Positions 1 through 8,884 of a DNA stretch of 40,989 bases are shown here, piece by piece. The stretch is from Phycisphaerae bacterium. Lineage in GTDB: Bacteria; Planctomycetota; Phycisphaerae; Phycisphaerales; UBA1924. The notes beneath the pieces were generated by a model that was given only the letters and a program-made list of their open reading frames with translations, was not told where the DNA came from and did no database searches. Within the stretch, counting starts at the first letter, position 1. Each line of letters opens with the position of its first letter. Both the position numbers and the translations under genes were made by a program. The stretch covers positions 1 to 40,989 of the forward strand of contig JAEUIW010000024.1 in the NCBI GenBank assembly GCA_016794925.1. Reading direction: 5' to 3'.

Positions 1-2
1 AG

Positions 3-77
3 ACCGTGGCCGAACAGACCAGCCGCAACTTCGACCGCCTGTTCCAGCGTGTATGCGCGGCAGGGGCGCCGGCATGA
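3..77 (+). CDS. 3' end of an unidentified gene (partial)
   Basis: An open frame enters from the left edge and ends at TGA 75-77. It reads TVAEQTSRNFDRLFQRVCAA and then GAPA. The residue mix looks like a genuine protein C-terminus, and its stop overlaps the next start as ATGA, a common arrangement of translationally coupled genes. Twenty-four residues are too few to name a family. The other two frames across this stretch give Arg/Pro-rich peptides typical of shadow frames. Confidence 0.4.
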   Translation, partial: TVAEQTSRNFDRLFQRVCAAGAPA

Positions 78-454
78 AGGCCTGGCTGCGCGCCGCATCG
101 CTGGCCGTGGCGGCTTTGGCGACCCAGGGCATGGCCTTCGCCGGCGCCTACGCCTACAAAACGCTCACCTCCCAGCCCGCGACCGGCGAGGAAACGAGCG
201 AGAAACGCTACTTCCACTGCCTCGAGACCGGTTGCGGCGCCGACTTCGACATGACCACCGGACAGATGGTCGCCGCCCTCAAGGGCAACACCGAGGGCAG
301 CGTCCCCTGCCCAAAGTGCGGCAAGGCGCTCACCCAGGAACGCTACATGTGCGACGGCTGCAACACGACCTACGAGCCCGTCGGCCACGGCGGCCGGCCC
401 GACAAGTGCCCCCACTGCGGCAAGTCGCTCATCGTCGCCCGCCCCAAGCGCTGA
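74..454 (+). CDS. small exported or membrane-anchored zinc-ribbon protein
   Basis: A 126-residue protein. Residues 1-25 are a signal peptide or single anchor (MKAWLRAASLAVAALATQGM, ending near AFA-G). The rest carries cysteine pairs typical of treble-clef/zinc-ribbon folds: CLETGCG, CPKCGK, CDGC and CPHCGK. The last pairs suggest two structural zinc sites. The start at 74 is chosen because ATGA overlaps the preceding stop and the signal peptide begins there; an in-frame ATG at 53 would add seven charged residues in front of it. No enzyme motif is visible. A role in the same envelope process as the upstream gene is an inference from the overlap only. Confidence 0.7.
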   Translation: MKAWLRAASLAVAALATQGMAFAGAYAYKTLTSQPATGEETSEKRYFHCLETGCGADFDMTTGQMVAALKGNTEGSVPCPKCGKALTQERYMCDGCNTTYEPVGHGGRPDKCPHCGKSLIVARPKR

Positions 455-539
455 TCGGCCCGTTCTGCCAACGGCAAGTCACGCCGAGCCCGTCCGCCCC
501 CTCATCGCTTCCAGAGACCTCCCCGCCGAGGCCGCTCCT

Positions 540-1040
540 GTGGACCCACAGCCGACCCCGTTCGTCCCGATCCCCATCCGCGCGGGCATGGAACGCGCGG
601 TCCACGACCTCATCGACCGCTGCTACCGGCCCTACGGCCTGCGCCTGAACCTGGCCGATGAGTGCGAGGCTCACCTCGCCGACCCCGGCGCCTATTTCCG
701 CGCGCGCGGCGGCGAGTTCTGGATCCTCACCGACCCCGATTCCAATCTCGTGGCCACCGCCGCACTCGACCTGCACGATGGCCCCCCCCCGCGCCTCGCC
801 GAGCTCAAAAGCATGTACGTCGATCCCGGCTACCGCCGCCGCGGCATCGGCCGGGCCATGACCATCCACGTCATGGAGGCGGCCCGTTCCCGCGCCTGCG
901 CCCAGATGGAGCTCTGGTCCGACACGCGCTTCGAGGCCGCCCACGCCATGTACGAATCGCTCGGGTTCGTCCGCTTCGGCGAGCGCGCCGTCGCCGACTC
1001 CAATCAGTCTCGCGAATTCGGCTTCCGCCGCTCGCTCTGA
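540..1040 (+). CDS. GNAT-family N-acetyltransferase
   Basis: A 166-residue protein of usual GNAT length. The acetyl-CoA binding motif A is clear: MYVDPGYRRRGIGRAM, with the R-x-x-G-I-G pyrophosphate loop near residues 99-104. A C-terminal motif B-like segment follows (YESLGFVRFGE). Such enzymes move an acetyl group from acetyl-CoA to an amine; the substrate cannot be read from sequence. The GTG at 540 is preferred because residues IPIRAG look like the first strand of the fold, which an internal ATG at 588 would cut off. It stands alone, about 85 bases after the zinc-ribbon gene. Confidence 0.82.
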   Translation: MDPQPTPFVPIPIRAGMERAVHDLIDRCYRPYGLRLNLADECEAHLADPGAYFRARGGEFWILTDPDSNLVATAALDLHDGPPPRLAELKSMYVDPGYRRRGIGRAMTIHVMEAARSRACAQMELWSDTRFEAAHAMYESLGFVRFGERAVADSNQSREFGFRRSL

Positions 1041-1065
1041 ACCCACGGCCCCTCGGATCATGCGC

Positions 1066-1884
1066 TCACCCGGCAATGGGGGCCCCCGGCGGGCCACCCA
1101 GGAGCTTCGCGTCCCGCAGCGCCGGGAACGTCCGCCTCCACTCCCGCAGCGCGCCCAGGTCCAGGTCCACGCTCAACACGCCCTCCGCCTCTCCCAGTTC
1201 ACCCAGAATCGCTCCCTGCGGGTCCGCGGCGTACGACCCGCCGGCGTATTCCAGATGCGGGTCGCGCCCGGACCGGTTGACGCACAGCATGAAGGCCTGA
1301 TTCTCGATCGCGCGCGCGATCCCCAGCGCCCGCCGGTGCAGCTTCCTCGGCGCCGGCCAGTTGGCCCCCAGCGCGAAGATCTCCGCGCCCCGCCGCATCC
1401 CCTCTCGGAAGAGCTCCGGAAAACGCAGGTCGTAGCAGATCGCCGGGCAGACCGCCGCCGCGTCCCCGGTGGCGCCCCCGCTTCCCTCCCACCGGTAGGT
1501 GACGACCACCTCGCCGCCGGAAAAGTGCGCGGCCTCTTTTCCGAATGAGAACGGGTGGATCTTGTCGTACTCCACGAGCAGCGACCCGTCCGGGCCCAGC
1601 ACGCTGGCGCGGTTCCGTCCCCGGCCGTCGGGCCCGATCACCGTGCGCGCGCCCTGCAGCGTCACGCGCCACTCCCGCGCCGCGCCGGCGAGGAACGCGA
1701 GCGTGGACCCGTCGGCGTCATTCGTGCGCGCCAGGTTGAAGGAAAAGCCCGTGTCGAACATCTCTGGGAGGAGCACCAGGTCCCCCGGACGCACCCCCGC
1801 CGAGCCGATCAAGTCCCGTGTCCGGGCGCGGTTCCGCGGACGGTCCTCCCAGGCGATGTCGAGTTGAATCAGGTGCGCGCGCAT
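1066..1884 (-). CDS. carbon-nitrogen hydrolase (nitrilase superfamily), omega-amidase-like
   Basis: A 272-residue cytoplasmic hydrolase with the complete Glu-Lys-Cys triad of the nitrilase superfamily: E41 in LLPEMFDTGFSF, K108 in EYDKIHPF and C150 in PAICYDLRFPELFR. The context PEMFDTGF and the overall length match the YafV/Nit2 omega-amidase branch, which hydrolyses 2-oxoglutaramate and 2-oxosuccinamate and so salvages the deaminated forms of glutamine and asparagine. That substrate is inferred from family resemblance. The gene is transcribed away from maf across a 150-base spacer. It converges with the GNAT gene, 25 bases apart. Confidence 0.88.
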   Translation of the reverse strand: MRAHLIQLDIAWEDRPRNRARTRDLIGSAGVRPGDLVLLPEMFDTGFSFNLARTNDADGSTLAFLAGAAREWRVTLQGARTVIGPDGRGRNRASVLGPDGSLLVEYDKIHPFSFGKEAAHFSGGEVVVTYRWEGSGGATGDAAAVCPAICYDLRFPELFREGMRRGAEIFALGANWPAPRKLHRRALGIARAIENQAFMLCVNRSGRDPHLEYAGGSYAADPQGAILGELGEAEGVLSVDLDLGALREWRRTFPALRDAKLLGGPPGAPIAG

Positions 1885-2034
1885 GGATGAGCAGGAGGCG
1901 GTGGAATGTTAAGGATCGACCAAGGCGGCCCCACGATCATCTCGATGAACCACCGTGTATGGCGAAACGTAGGTGTAGCATCTCGTGGAGGCACTTTGCA
2001 CAAAACGGGTGGGACCATCCCGGGTGGGGCGGGC

Positions 2035-2700
2035 ATGGCGGCGGTGACCCCCGACGTGGCGCCGGCCCTGCCGACGGTTTTCCTGGCCAGCCGCTCACCC
2101 CGGCGCCGGGAGATGCTCGGCCGCCTCGGCATCCGCTTCGAGGTGGTCGAATCGGGGATCGACGACGGCCCCATGCGCCCGGGCCGCGTCGGCCCGCAGG
2201 CCTGGGTCGCGGCGCTCGCGTACCTCAAGGCCCGTGCCGCGCGCGCGTTCATGCACGAGCGGGCCATGCTCCTCGGTGAGCCCGTCCCGCCGGGCGTGAT
2301 CCTCGGCGCCGACACCATCGTCTGGAAGGACGGGCTCGTCATCGGTCAACCCGTCGATGCGCCCGACGCCCACCGCATCATCCGCGCGCTCGAATCGGGC
2401 GCGCACGAGGTCCACACCGGCGTCGCGCTGCTCGACACCCGGACCGAACGGCGCGAGCTGATCGCCGACTCCGCCCACGTTCGGGTGGGCCCGTTGGGCG
2501 AGGAACGCATCTCCACCTACGTGCGTTCGGGCGGTTGGGCGGGCAAGGCGGGCGGGTATAACCTCTCCGAGCGGCTGGCGGCGGGTTGGCCGATCCAGTT
2601 CGAAGGGGACCCCGGGACCATCATGGGGCTGCCCCTGATCCGGTTGCCCCGTGCCCTGGAGCGATTCGTCCGCCCAAACGGGGACGATCGGACCGCCTGA
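2035..2700 (+). CDS. maf: Maf-family nucleoside triphosphate pyrophosphatase
   Basis: A 221-residue protein with the Maf fold signatures: FLASRSPRRREMLGRLG near the N-terminus (the phosphate-binding SxSPRR motif), GADTIVW in the middle, and GKAGGYNLSERLAA with IMGLPL at the end. Maf proteins hydrolyse non-canonical or excess nucleoside triphosphates and have been linked to halting division; the exact nucleotide is not predictable here. The ATG at 2035 is used because a purine-rich GGGTGGGGCGGG lies just ahead and the Maf fold begins about 13 residues later. An in-frame ATG at 1945 gives an unconvincing extension. It heads a plus-strand run with lpxK and hldE. Confidence 0.9.
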   Translation: MAAVTPDVAPALPTVFLASRSPRRREMLGRLGIRFEVVESGIDDGPMRPGRVGPQAWVAALAYLKARAARAFMHERAMLLGEPVPPGVILGADTIVWKDGLVIGQPVDAPDAHRIIRALESGAHEVHTGVALLDTRTERRELIADSAHVRVGPLGEERISTYVRSGGWAGKAGGYNLSERLAAGWPIQFEGDPGTIMGLPLIRLPRALERFVRPNGDDRTA

Positions 2701-2756
2701 TCGCCCCGACATCCGCGTCGAGGCGGAGGCATGTGCGGAGAATGCCCACGGCCCCC

Positions 2757-3830
2757 ATGATGTCCGATCACGCACCTCTCCTGCGCGGGCCGGCGGGAAG
2801 TCTGGCCTCGTGGCTGTACGGCCTTGAGATTGCGCGCCGGAATCGGCGCTTTGATGCCGGCACGGGCGTCGTCCGGTTGCCGATTCCGGTGCTCAGCGTC
2901 GGGAATCTCTCGGTCGGGGGGACCGGCAAGACGCCGCTGGTGGCGCTCCTGGCAGGCGGCCTGACCGCGGGCGGAATCCGCTGCGTGATCGCGATGCGGG
3001 GGTATGCGCCGCGACGCTCGGGCGGCGGGCGGGGCCGCCCGGAGGAATCGGACGAGGCGCGACAGTACGCGGAACTGTGCCCGGGCGTGCCGGTGGTGGC
3101 GAACCCGGACCGCGCCTCGGCAGTGTCCGCGTTCCTGGCATCCGCGGACGGATCGCGCACGCGGTGCGTGATCCTGGATGACGGGTTCCAGCACCGCCGG
3201 CTGGCGCGGGACCTGGACATCGTGCTGCTGGACGCCTCGCGCGATGCGTTCGGCGATCGGCTTCTTCCCGCGGGCTGGCTGCGCGAGCCTGTGGCCGGGC
3301 TCGGCCGCGCGCACGTCGTGGTCGCGACGCACGCGGAGATGGTGGGGCCGGACGACCTGGAGCGGCTGGACCGAGCCGTGCGCGCCGTGCGCGGCTCGGG
3401 CCTGGACGGCGTCGCCCGGCACGCCTGGCGGGGGCTCGTGGGTCCGGAGGGGGAGCGCGGGGTCGGATGGCTGCGGGGCAAACGGGTCCTCGCGGCCTGC
3501 GGCATCGGCAACCCGCGCGGCTTCCTTCTGGCGGTGCGGGAAGCCGTCGCCCCAGGCGGCAGCGTGATCGGCGAACGGGCGCTCCGGGACCACGACGCGT
3601 TCACGGACCAGACGGTGGACGAGATCATCCGATCCGCGCGCGCGGCGAAGGCCGACGCGATCCTCGTCACGGAGAAGGACTGGGCAAAGCTCGGCTCGGT
3701 TGGGGCTTCTCGGTGGCCGTGCGCGATCCTGCGGCCGGCGCTGGAACTCCGGTTCGACGCGGGCCGGCCGCTCGATGCGGAACGCCTGATCGAGCGTGCC
3801 GCGGGCTTGGTTCGCGACCGGAGCGGCTGA
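2757..3830 (+). CDS. lpxK: tetraacyldisaccharide 4'-kinase
   Basis: A 357-residue protein that phosphorylates the 4' position of the lipid A disaccharide at the inner membrane. The N-terminus has the family's amphipathic membrane-associated segment (LASWLYGLEIARRNRRF), followed by the P-loop SVGNLSVGGTGKTP (GGTGKT at 54-59). ILDDGFQHRRLARDLDIVLLD is the characteristic LpxK second motif, and a late VTEKDWAKL segment is also typical. The start is uncertain: ATGs lie at 2742, 2757 and 2760, none with a well-spaced ribosome site. It follows maf by 56 bases. With hldE it shows the cell makes LPS-type lipid A. Confidence 0.92.
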   Translation: MMSDHAPLLRGPAGSLASWLYGLEIARRNRRFDAGTGVVRLPIPVLSVGNLSVGGTGKTPLVALLAGGLTAGGIRCVIAMRGYAPRRSGGGRGRPEESDEARQYAELCPGVPVVANPDRASAVSAFLASADGSRTRCVILDDGFQHRRLARDLDIVLLDASRDAFGDRLLPAGWLREPVAGLGRAHVVVATHAEMVGPDDLERLDRAVRAVRGSGLDGVARHAWRGLVGPEGERGVGWLRGKRVLAACGIGNPRGFLLAVREAVAPGGSVIGERALRDHDAFTDQTVDEIIRSARAAKADAILVTEKDWAKLGSVGASRWPCAILRPALELRFDAGRPLDAERLIERAAGLVRDRSG

Positions 3831-3900
3831 TCGGGGCCGCCCCTTCGGCCGTGGCGCGGCCCTACATTCATGCTCGGGCCGTCATGGAGAGCACTTCGGG

Positions 3901-5385
3901 ATGTCGCACCTTCTGCGCACGCTGGCCTCATGGGGGGAGTTCCGGGCGGTCGTGGTGGGCGACTTCATGCTCGACCAGATGGTGTACGGGCACGCCGACC
4001 GGCTCTGCCCGGACGCCCCGGTGCCGATTCTTCACGTGCAGCGGACAGAGAACCGGCCCGGCGGAGCCGCGAACGTCGCGCTCGACCTGGTTGCGATGCG
4101 TGGCCGGGTGCGGGTTGTGGGCGTCACGGGCGACGACGCGGAGGGCAGGCAGCTCGCGGACGAGCTGCGGCGGGCCGGGGCGGACCCGGCCGGGCTGGTG
4201 ATCGACCCGTCTCGTCCGACCACGCAGAAACGGAGCCTGATCGGGCTGGCTCAGCACCGGCACGCGCAGAAGATGTTCCGGCTCGATTACGAGTCGCGCG
4301 AACCGATCGGCGTGGCGGTGGAGCGGGGGCTGATGGGGGCGTTCGACGCGGCGCTGACGCGGGCCGATGTGGTGTGCCTCGAGGACTACGGCAAGGGCGT
4401 GTGCACGCCCACGTTCTGCCGCGCACTCATCGACCGGGCCCGGGCCGCGGGCAAGCCGGTGCTGGTGGACCCGGCCGCGATCCCGGATTACGGCAAGTAC
4501 GACGGCGCCACGACGCTCACGCCCAACCGCATCGAGGCCCAGCGCGCGACGGGGGTGCGCGTGGACGACGGGGCTCCGCCCGAGGCCTTTGCGCCGATCG
4601 CCGCAACGCTGATCGAGCGGCACGGCCTGGACGCGGCGGTGATCACGCTGGACCGGCAGGGGGCCCTCCTGATGGAGCGCGGCGGCGGTGACGCGCGGGT
4701 GGTGCCGACGGAGGCCCGCCAGGTGTATGACGTGACCGGGGCGGGGGACATGGTGCTCGCCGCGCTGGCCGCGGGGCGGGCGCGGGGGCTGGACTGGTAC
4801 GACAGCGTGCGACTGGCCAACGCCGCGGCGGGTCTTGAGGTCGAGGTGTTCGGTGTGCAGCCGATCCCGATCGAGCGGATCCACAGCGAGATCCTCGGGC
4901 GGGAGCGGAGCACGCGGGGGAAAGTACGAACGCTGGATGAGGCCGTGGTCGAGGCGGAGGCGCTGCGGCGCGCGGGGAAGAAGATCGTGTTCACGAACGG
5001 GTGCTTCGACGTGCTGCACGTGGGGCACGCATCGTTGCTGCGGCGGGCCGCGGCGCTGGGGGACTTCCTGGTGGTGGCCGTGAACGACGACGCGTCGGTG
5101 CGGAGGCTCAAGGGCCCGACGCGCCCCGTAAACTCGGAGCAGGACCGGGCGGAGCTGGTGGGCGAGCTGGGGGGCGTGGGCGCGGTGGTGGTGTTCGCCG
5201 AGGACACGCCCGAGCGCGTCATCCGCGCGATCCGGCCCGACGTGCTCGTCAAGGGCGCGGAGTATCGCGTCGATCAGATCCCCGGAGCGGCGTACGTGAT
5301 CGAGCAGGGCGGGCGCGTCGAGCGGCTCGACATGATCGACGGCCGCAGCACCACACGGGTGATGGAGCGGATCCGGAGGGGCTGA
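3901..5385 (+). CDS. hldE: bifunctional heptose-7-phosphate kinase / heptose-1-phosphate adenylyltransferase
   Basis: A 494-residue fusion that makes ADP-heptose for the LPS inner core. Residues 1-335 are a PfkB/ribokinase-type kinase: the start VVVGDFMLDQMVYG, a GGAANVA loop, and DVTGAGD at 277-283 with catalytic D283. Residues 360-494 are the nucleotidyltransferase: FTNGCFDVLHVGH, with the HxGH motif at 373-376, and the ending IDGRSTTRVMERI. Both halves are complete, giving the usual HldE length. ATG 3901 gives the expected N-terminus. It lies 70 bases after lpxK and 20 bases from the convergent dehydrogenase gene. The ADP-heptose product is established family knowledge. Confidence 0.94.
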   Translation: MSHLLRTLASWGEFRAVVVGDFMLDQMVYGHADRLCPDAPVPILHVQRTENRPGGAANVALDLVAMRGRVRVVGVTGDDAEGRQLADELRRAGADPAGLVIDPSRPTTQKRSLIGLAQHRHAQKMFRLDYESREPIGVAVERGLMGAFDAALTRADVVCLEDYGKGVCTPTFCRALIDRARAAGKPVLVDPAAIPDYGKYDGATTLTPNRIEAQRATGVRVDDGAPPEAFAPIAATLIERHGLDAAVITLDRQGALLMERGGGDARVVPTEARQVYDVTGAGDMVLAALAAGRARGLDWYDSVRLANAAAGLEVEVFGVQPIPIERIHSEILGRERSTRGKVRTLDEAVVEAEALRRAGKKIVFTNGCFDVLHVGHASLLRRAAALGDFLVVAVNDDASVRRLKGPTRPVNSEQDRAELVGELGGVGAVVVFAEDTPERVIRAIRPDVLVKGAEYRVDQIPGAAYVIEQGGRVERLDMIDGRSTTRVMERIRRG

Positions 5386-5404
5386 GCGGCGGCCGTGCGA
5401 GCGT

Positions 5405-6448
5405 TCACCAGCGGATGACGATCTTGCCGAATTGCTCGCCGGATTCGAGGCGCGCGTACGCGTCGCGGGCGCGCTCGGGGGGGAACACCTGGTCCACGAC
5501 GGGGCTGAGGCGGCCGGCCCGGTACAGGGACGTGACCTCGCGGAACTCGGCGTTGGTGCCCATGGTGCTGCCGAAGAGGCGGAGCTGATTCCAGAACATG
5601 CGCGCCAGGTCGGTGACGGCGTCGGGCCCGCTGGTGCAGCCGGGGGTCACGTACGCCCCGCCGCGGGCCAGCGACCGGATGCAGTTGAGATGGGTGGCCT
5701 TGCCGGACGAGTCCACGGCCATGTCCACGCCGCGCTTGTGGGTCCACGCGCGAACCTCCTTCGACCAGTCCTGTCCCTGGTCGAGGATCAGGCACTCGGC
5801 GCCGAGGTCGCGCGCGCGATCGAGCTTCCACTGGTGGCGGCTGGTCACGGCGACGGGGCAGCCCCGATGGCGGGCGATGGCCAACGCGCTGGTCGCCACA
5901 CCGCCGCCGATACCCGTGAGCAGCACGCTCTGACCGGGCGCCAGGCGGGCCTTGGTGATCATCATGGACCACGCGGTGAGCGCACACAGCCCGAACGCGG
6001 CGGCCTGGCAAGGATCGGCATCGGGGGACACCCTGGCGAGATTGGCGGCCGGGGCGAGGAATCGCTCGGCGAGCATGCCGTGGTGGTGCTCGCCGATGAG
6101 CTCGTAGACGGGTGCGAGCGTCGAGGCGGGAGGATCGGTGGGCAGCTCGCGTTCCGGGACCACGGTTGCGGCGTTGACGATCACGCGGGAGCCGGCCCAG
6201 GCCGCGTCCACGCCGGGGCCGACGGACTCGACGACACCGCACGCATCGCAACCGGACACACGCGGGTAGGCGAGCTGCAACCCCGGCACGCCCTTTCCCA
6301 CCCACAGGTCCATGTGGTTGAAGGCGGTCGCCAGGGTCCGGATCAACACCTGCCCGTGCCCGGGCGGCGCCGGGTCGGGCCAGTCCGCCCGAAGGGCGAC
6401 GTTGGGTGTGACGGGATTACCCTGGCGTTCGACGACGATCGCGCGCAT
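5405..6448 (-). CDS. zinc-type alcohol dehydrogenase / quinone oxidoreductase homologue (MDR)
   Basis: A 347-residue medium-chain dehydrogenase/reductase. The N-terminal GroES-like domain holds HMDLWVGKG and RVSGCDACGVVESVGPGV. The Rossmann domain has the nucleotide-binding turn VLLTGIGGGVATSALAIAR, then VAVTSRHQWKLDRARDLGA. This matches zinc-binding dehydrogenases that act on alcohols or reduce enones with NAD(P)H; the substrate cannot be told. The four structural-zinc cysteines of classical ADH are not all present. The ATG at 6448 is chosen because it opens the GroES-like domain directly (MRAIVVERQG); the frame stays open far upstream by chance. It is divergent from the S41-type gene, with only 72 bases between. 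Confidence 0.88.
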   Translation of the reverse strand: MRAIVVERQGNPVTPNVALRADWPDPAPPGHGQVLIRTLATAFNHMDLWVGKGVPGLQLAYPRVSGCDACGVVESVGPGVDAAWAGSRVIVNAATVVPERELPTDPPASTLAPVYELIGEHHHGMLAERFLAPAANLARVSPDADPCQAAAFGLCALTAWSMMITKARLAPGQSVLLTGIGGGVATSALAIARHRGCPVAVTSRHQWKLDRARDLGAECLILDQGQDWSKEVRAWTHKRGVDMAVDSSGKATHLNCIRSLARGGAYVTPGCTSGPDAVTDLARMFWNQLRLFGSTMGTNAEFREVTSLYRAGRLSPVVDQVFPPERARDAYARLESGEQFGKIVIRW

Positions 6449-6520
6449 GATCCAGCGTAGCGAAGCGGTACGCAGCGGGCGCGGTAGGATGCCCCGGGCG
6501 GGCGACTGGGAGGATGGTCC

Positions 6521-8821
6521 ATGACAAACCGGGCGCTTTGGGCGGTGGTGGCGGGGCTCGCGATGGTCACCGTTCCTGAATCCGGAGCATTCGCACAAGT
6601 ACTCGAGAGCGGGTTCGAGTCCGATGCTCCGGGAGCCGCGCCGGAGGGATGGCTCGTGCCGACGCCCGGCTACAAGGCCGAGGTGGTGGAGGGTGGCGCG
6701 TTCCAGGGTGCACGCACGGTGCGCCTCGCCCCCGATCCTTCCGTTGCGCGCGAGAACCGTCAACCGGTCGGGAATCTCATGCGTTCGATCAAGGCGGATG
6801 ACCTGAGGGGGCGTCGCGTCGCGCTCCGAGCCAGAATCCGGCTGGAGGGAGGCGGGGCCGAAGGCGGCCGCGCCCAGATGTGGCTGCGGGCGGACCGCGC
6901 CAACGGAAAGACGGGTCTCTTCGACAACATGCACGAACGCCCGATCACCTCGGGCGAGTGGACGGAGGCGGTGATCGACGGGAACGTCGATGAGGATGCG
7001 GGGTCGTTGAGCTTTGGTTTGATCGTGGCCGGCGGAGCCGCGGCGTGGATCGACGCGGTGCGGCTCGAGAACCTGGGCCCGGCGATCGAGGCCGATGCGC
7101 CCTCGAAGGACCTCACCGAGCGCGGACGCGAGAACGTGCTCGCGCTGGCGCGGCTGCTGGGGTACGTTCGGTTCTTCCAGCCGACCTCGGAGGCCTCGGG
7201 CGTGGATTGGGACCGCTTCGCGATCGCGGCGGTTGAGCGGGTGGAGGACGCGCCGGACGCGACGGCGCTCGCCCGTGCGCTCAATGAACTGGTCGCACCG
7301 GTCGCGCCGGGGCTGGTCATCTGGGCGGGCAGCGAAACGGATGCACCGCCCACCGCGGCCGGTCCGGACGGCGCGACCAAGCTGGTGGGATTCCGGCATT
7401 TCGGCGTCGGCATCGACCCGCCCAAGCCCGGGATGATGAACCTGTATCGTTCGGAGCGCATCGAGGTCGATCGCGGCGGGAGCGACGACCGGATCGAGCC
7501 GGAGGGCACGAGCGCGGTGCGCACGTTGGGCGGGGGCGTGAGCTGCCGGGTTCCGTTGACGCTCTGGGCGGATCGGACCGGAACCCTGCCGCGCGGGAGC
7601 GGCGTCGTTGCCCGGCCCGAACGGCCCGAGGGGTGGAAACCCGGACCGAAGGACCGCTCCACGCGTTTCGCGGCCCTGATCTGGTGCTGGAACGTGATGC
7701 AGCATTTCTACCCATACTGGGATGTGCCGGCCGGTGGTCGCGCGGACTGGGCCGCGGCGTTGGCGCGATCGCTCGACACCGCCGCCGTCGGGAGCGGCGA
7801 GGAGGCGTGCTTCCGGGCGCTCGGCGAACTGGTGGGCTCGCTGAACGACGGCCACGGCTCCGTCAGCGGCCCCGGCTCGCCCAACGATCGGATCCCGGTC
7901 GAATGGGACTGGGCGGACGACCGTTTGATCGTCGCGAAAGACGACGCATCCGGGGAGCTGCGTCGGGGCGATGAGATCCTGGCGATCGAGGGCATGGGCG
8001 TGGGCGAGCTGTACGCGCAGGTGCGGCGGCGGATCTCGGCGGCGACGGAGGGGTGGGCCCGGTCTCTCGCGCTGCGGATGCTCTCGGCTTTCCCGACACC
8101 CGACCCCGCCACGCTAACGGTGCGCCGCCTCAAAGGCGGCGAGGAGCAGATCGGCGTCAACCGTCGAGGATGGGGCATGAGCGCGAGTCGCCCCGGTGTG
8201 CCCGGGCTGCCGCCGCTCGCGTCCGGCTCCGAGGTCGCCCCCGGGGTGGTGTACTTCGACATGAACGGCGCGCCGAACGCGCTGTTCGAGCAACATCTCA
8301 ACGCGATGGTCAGGGCCAGGGGCGTGATCTTCGATATGCGCGGCTACCCGGGTGAAGCGGGCGTGACGATGCTGCGGCACCTGCTCACCCAGCGCGGGCA
8401 GAGCGCGCGGTGGCTTGTGCCGATCACGCGTCGGCCCGACGGCGAGGGCCAGGAGTTCTTCGAAGTCGGACGCTGGGACCTCGCGCCCGCGGAGCCGCGG
8501 ATCGCGGGCAAGGTCGTGTTCCTCACCTGCGGCGGCGCGATCTCGTACGCCGAGTCGGTGATGGGGATCGTCGAGGCGTACCGCCTCGGGGAGATCGTCG
8601 GGGAGCCCACGGCGGGAACGAACGGCAACGTCAATCCGTTCCGTGTCGCGGGGGGATACACCATCACGTGGACGGGCATGAAGGTGCTGAAGCACGACGG
8701 GTCGCGGCATCACGGCGTTGGGATCACGCCGACGCACCCGGTATCGAGAACGGCGCAGGGCATCGCGGAGGGACGCGACGAGTCGTTGGAAGCGGCGATC
8801 ACGCTCCTCCGCGGCGGCTGA
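6521..8821 (+). CDS. exported S41-type (tricorn/CPP-like) serine peptidase
   Basis: A 766-residue protein with a signal peptide (residues 1-25, cleavage after AFA). Residues 27-185 resemble a carbohydrate-binding/jelly-roll domain (LESGFESDAPGAAPEGW, RAQMWLRAD, WIDAVRLENLG). From about 380 come the S41 features: WNVMQHFYPYWDVP and GSLNDGHGSV, then a PDZ-like stretch (LRRGDEILAIEGM). The C-terminal catalytic core runs KVVFLTCGGAISYAESVMG, with S675 the likely nucleophile, and then IVGEPTAGTNGN. It probably cleaves proteins or peptides in the periplasm. ATG 6521 follows GGGAGGATGGTCC. The jelly-roll plus S41 architecture suggests binding to a surface polymer (inference). Confidence 0.85.
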   Translation: MTNRALWAVVAGLAMVTVPESGAFAQVLESGFESDAPGAAPEGWLVPTPGYKAEVVEGGAFQGARTVRLAPDPSVARENRQPVGNLMRSIKADDLRGRRVALRARIRLEGGGAEGGRAQMWLRADRANGKTGLFDNMHERPITSGEWTEAVIDGNVDEDAGSLSFGLIVAGGAAAWIDAVRLENLGPAIEADAPSKDLTERGRENVLALARLLGYVRFFQPTSEASGVDWDRFAIAAVERVEDAPDATALARALNELVAPVAPGLVIWAGSETDAPPTAAGPDGATKLVGFRHFGVGIDPPKPGMMNLYRSERIEVDRGGSDDRIEPEGTSAVRTLGGGVSCRVPLTLWADRTGTLPRGSGVVARPERPEGWKPGPKDRSTRFAALIWCWNVMQHFYPYWDVPAGGRADWAAALARSLDTAAVGSGEEACFRALGELVGSLNDGHGSVSGPGSPNDRIPVEWDWADDRLIVAKDDASGELRRGDEILAIEGMGVGELYAQVRRRISAATEGWARSLALRMLSAFPTPDPATLTVRRLKGGEEQIGVNRRGWGMSASRPGVPGLPPLASGSEVAPGVVYFDMNGAPNALFEQHLNAMVRARGVIFDMRGYPGEAGVTMLRHLLTQRGQSARWLVPITRRPDGEGQEFFEVGRWDLAPAEPRIAGKVVFLTCGGAISYAESVMGIVEAYRLGEIVGEPTAGTNGNVNPFRVAGGYTITWTGMKVLKHDGSRHHGVGITPTHPVSRTAQGIAEGRDESLEAAITLLRGG

Positions 8822-8884
8822 CGCGGCACGGGGCTCCGCGCGGCGATGCCCACGCGCACGGCCACGGTTCGTTCGGAGCGCACG

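Noticed and set aside
6449..7855. Upstream extension of the alcohol dehydrogenase homologue on the minus strand
   Set aside because: The frame stays open but reads as low-complexity Arg/Pro text antisense to the S41-type gene; the enzyme fold begins at 6448.
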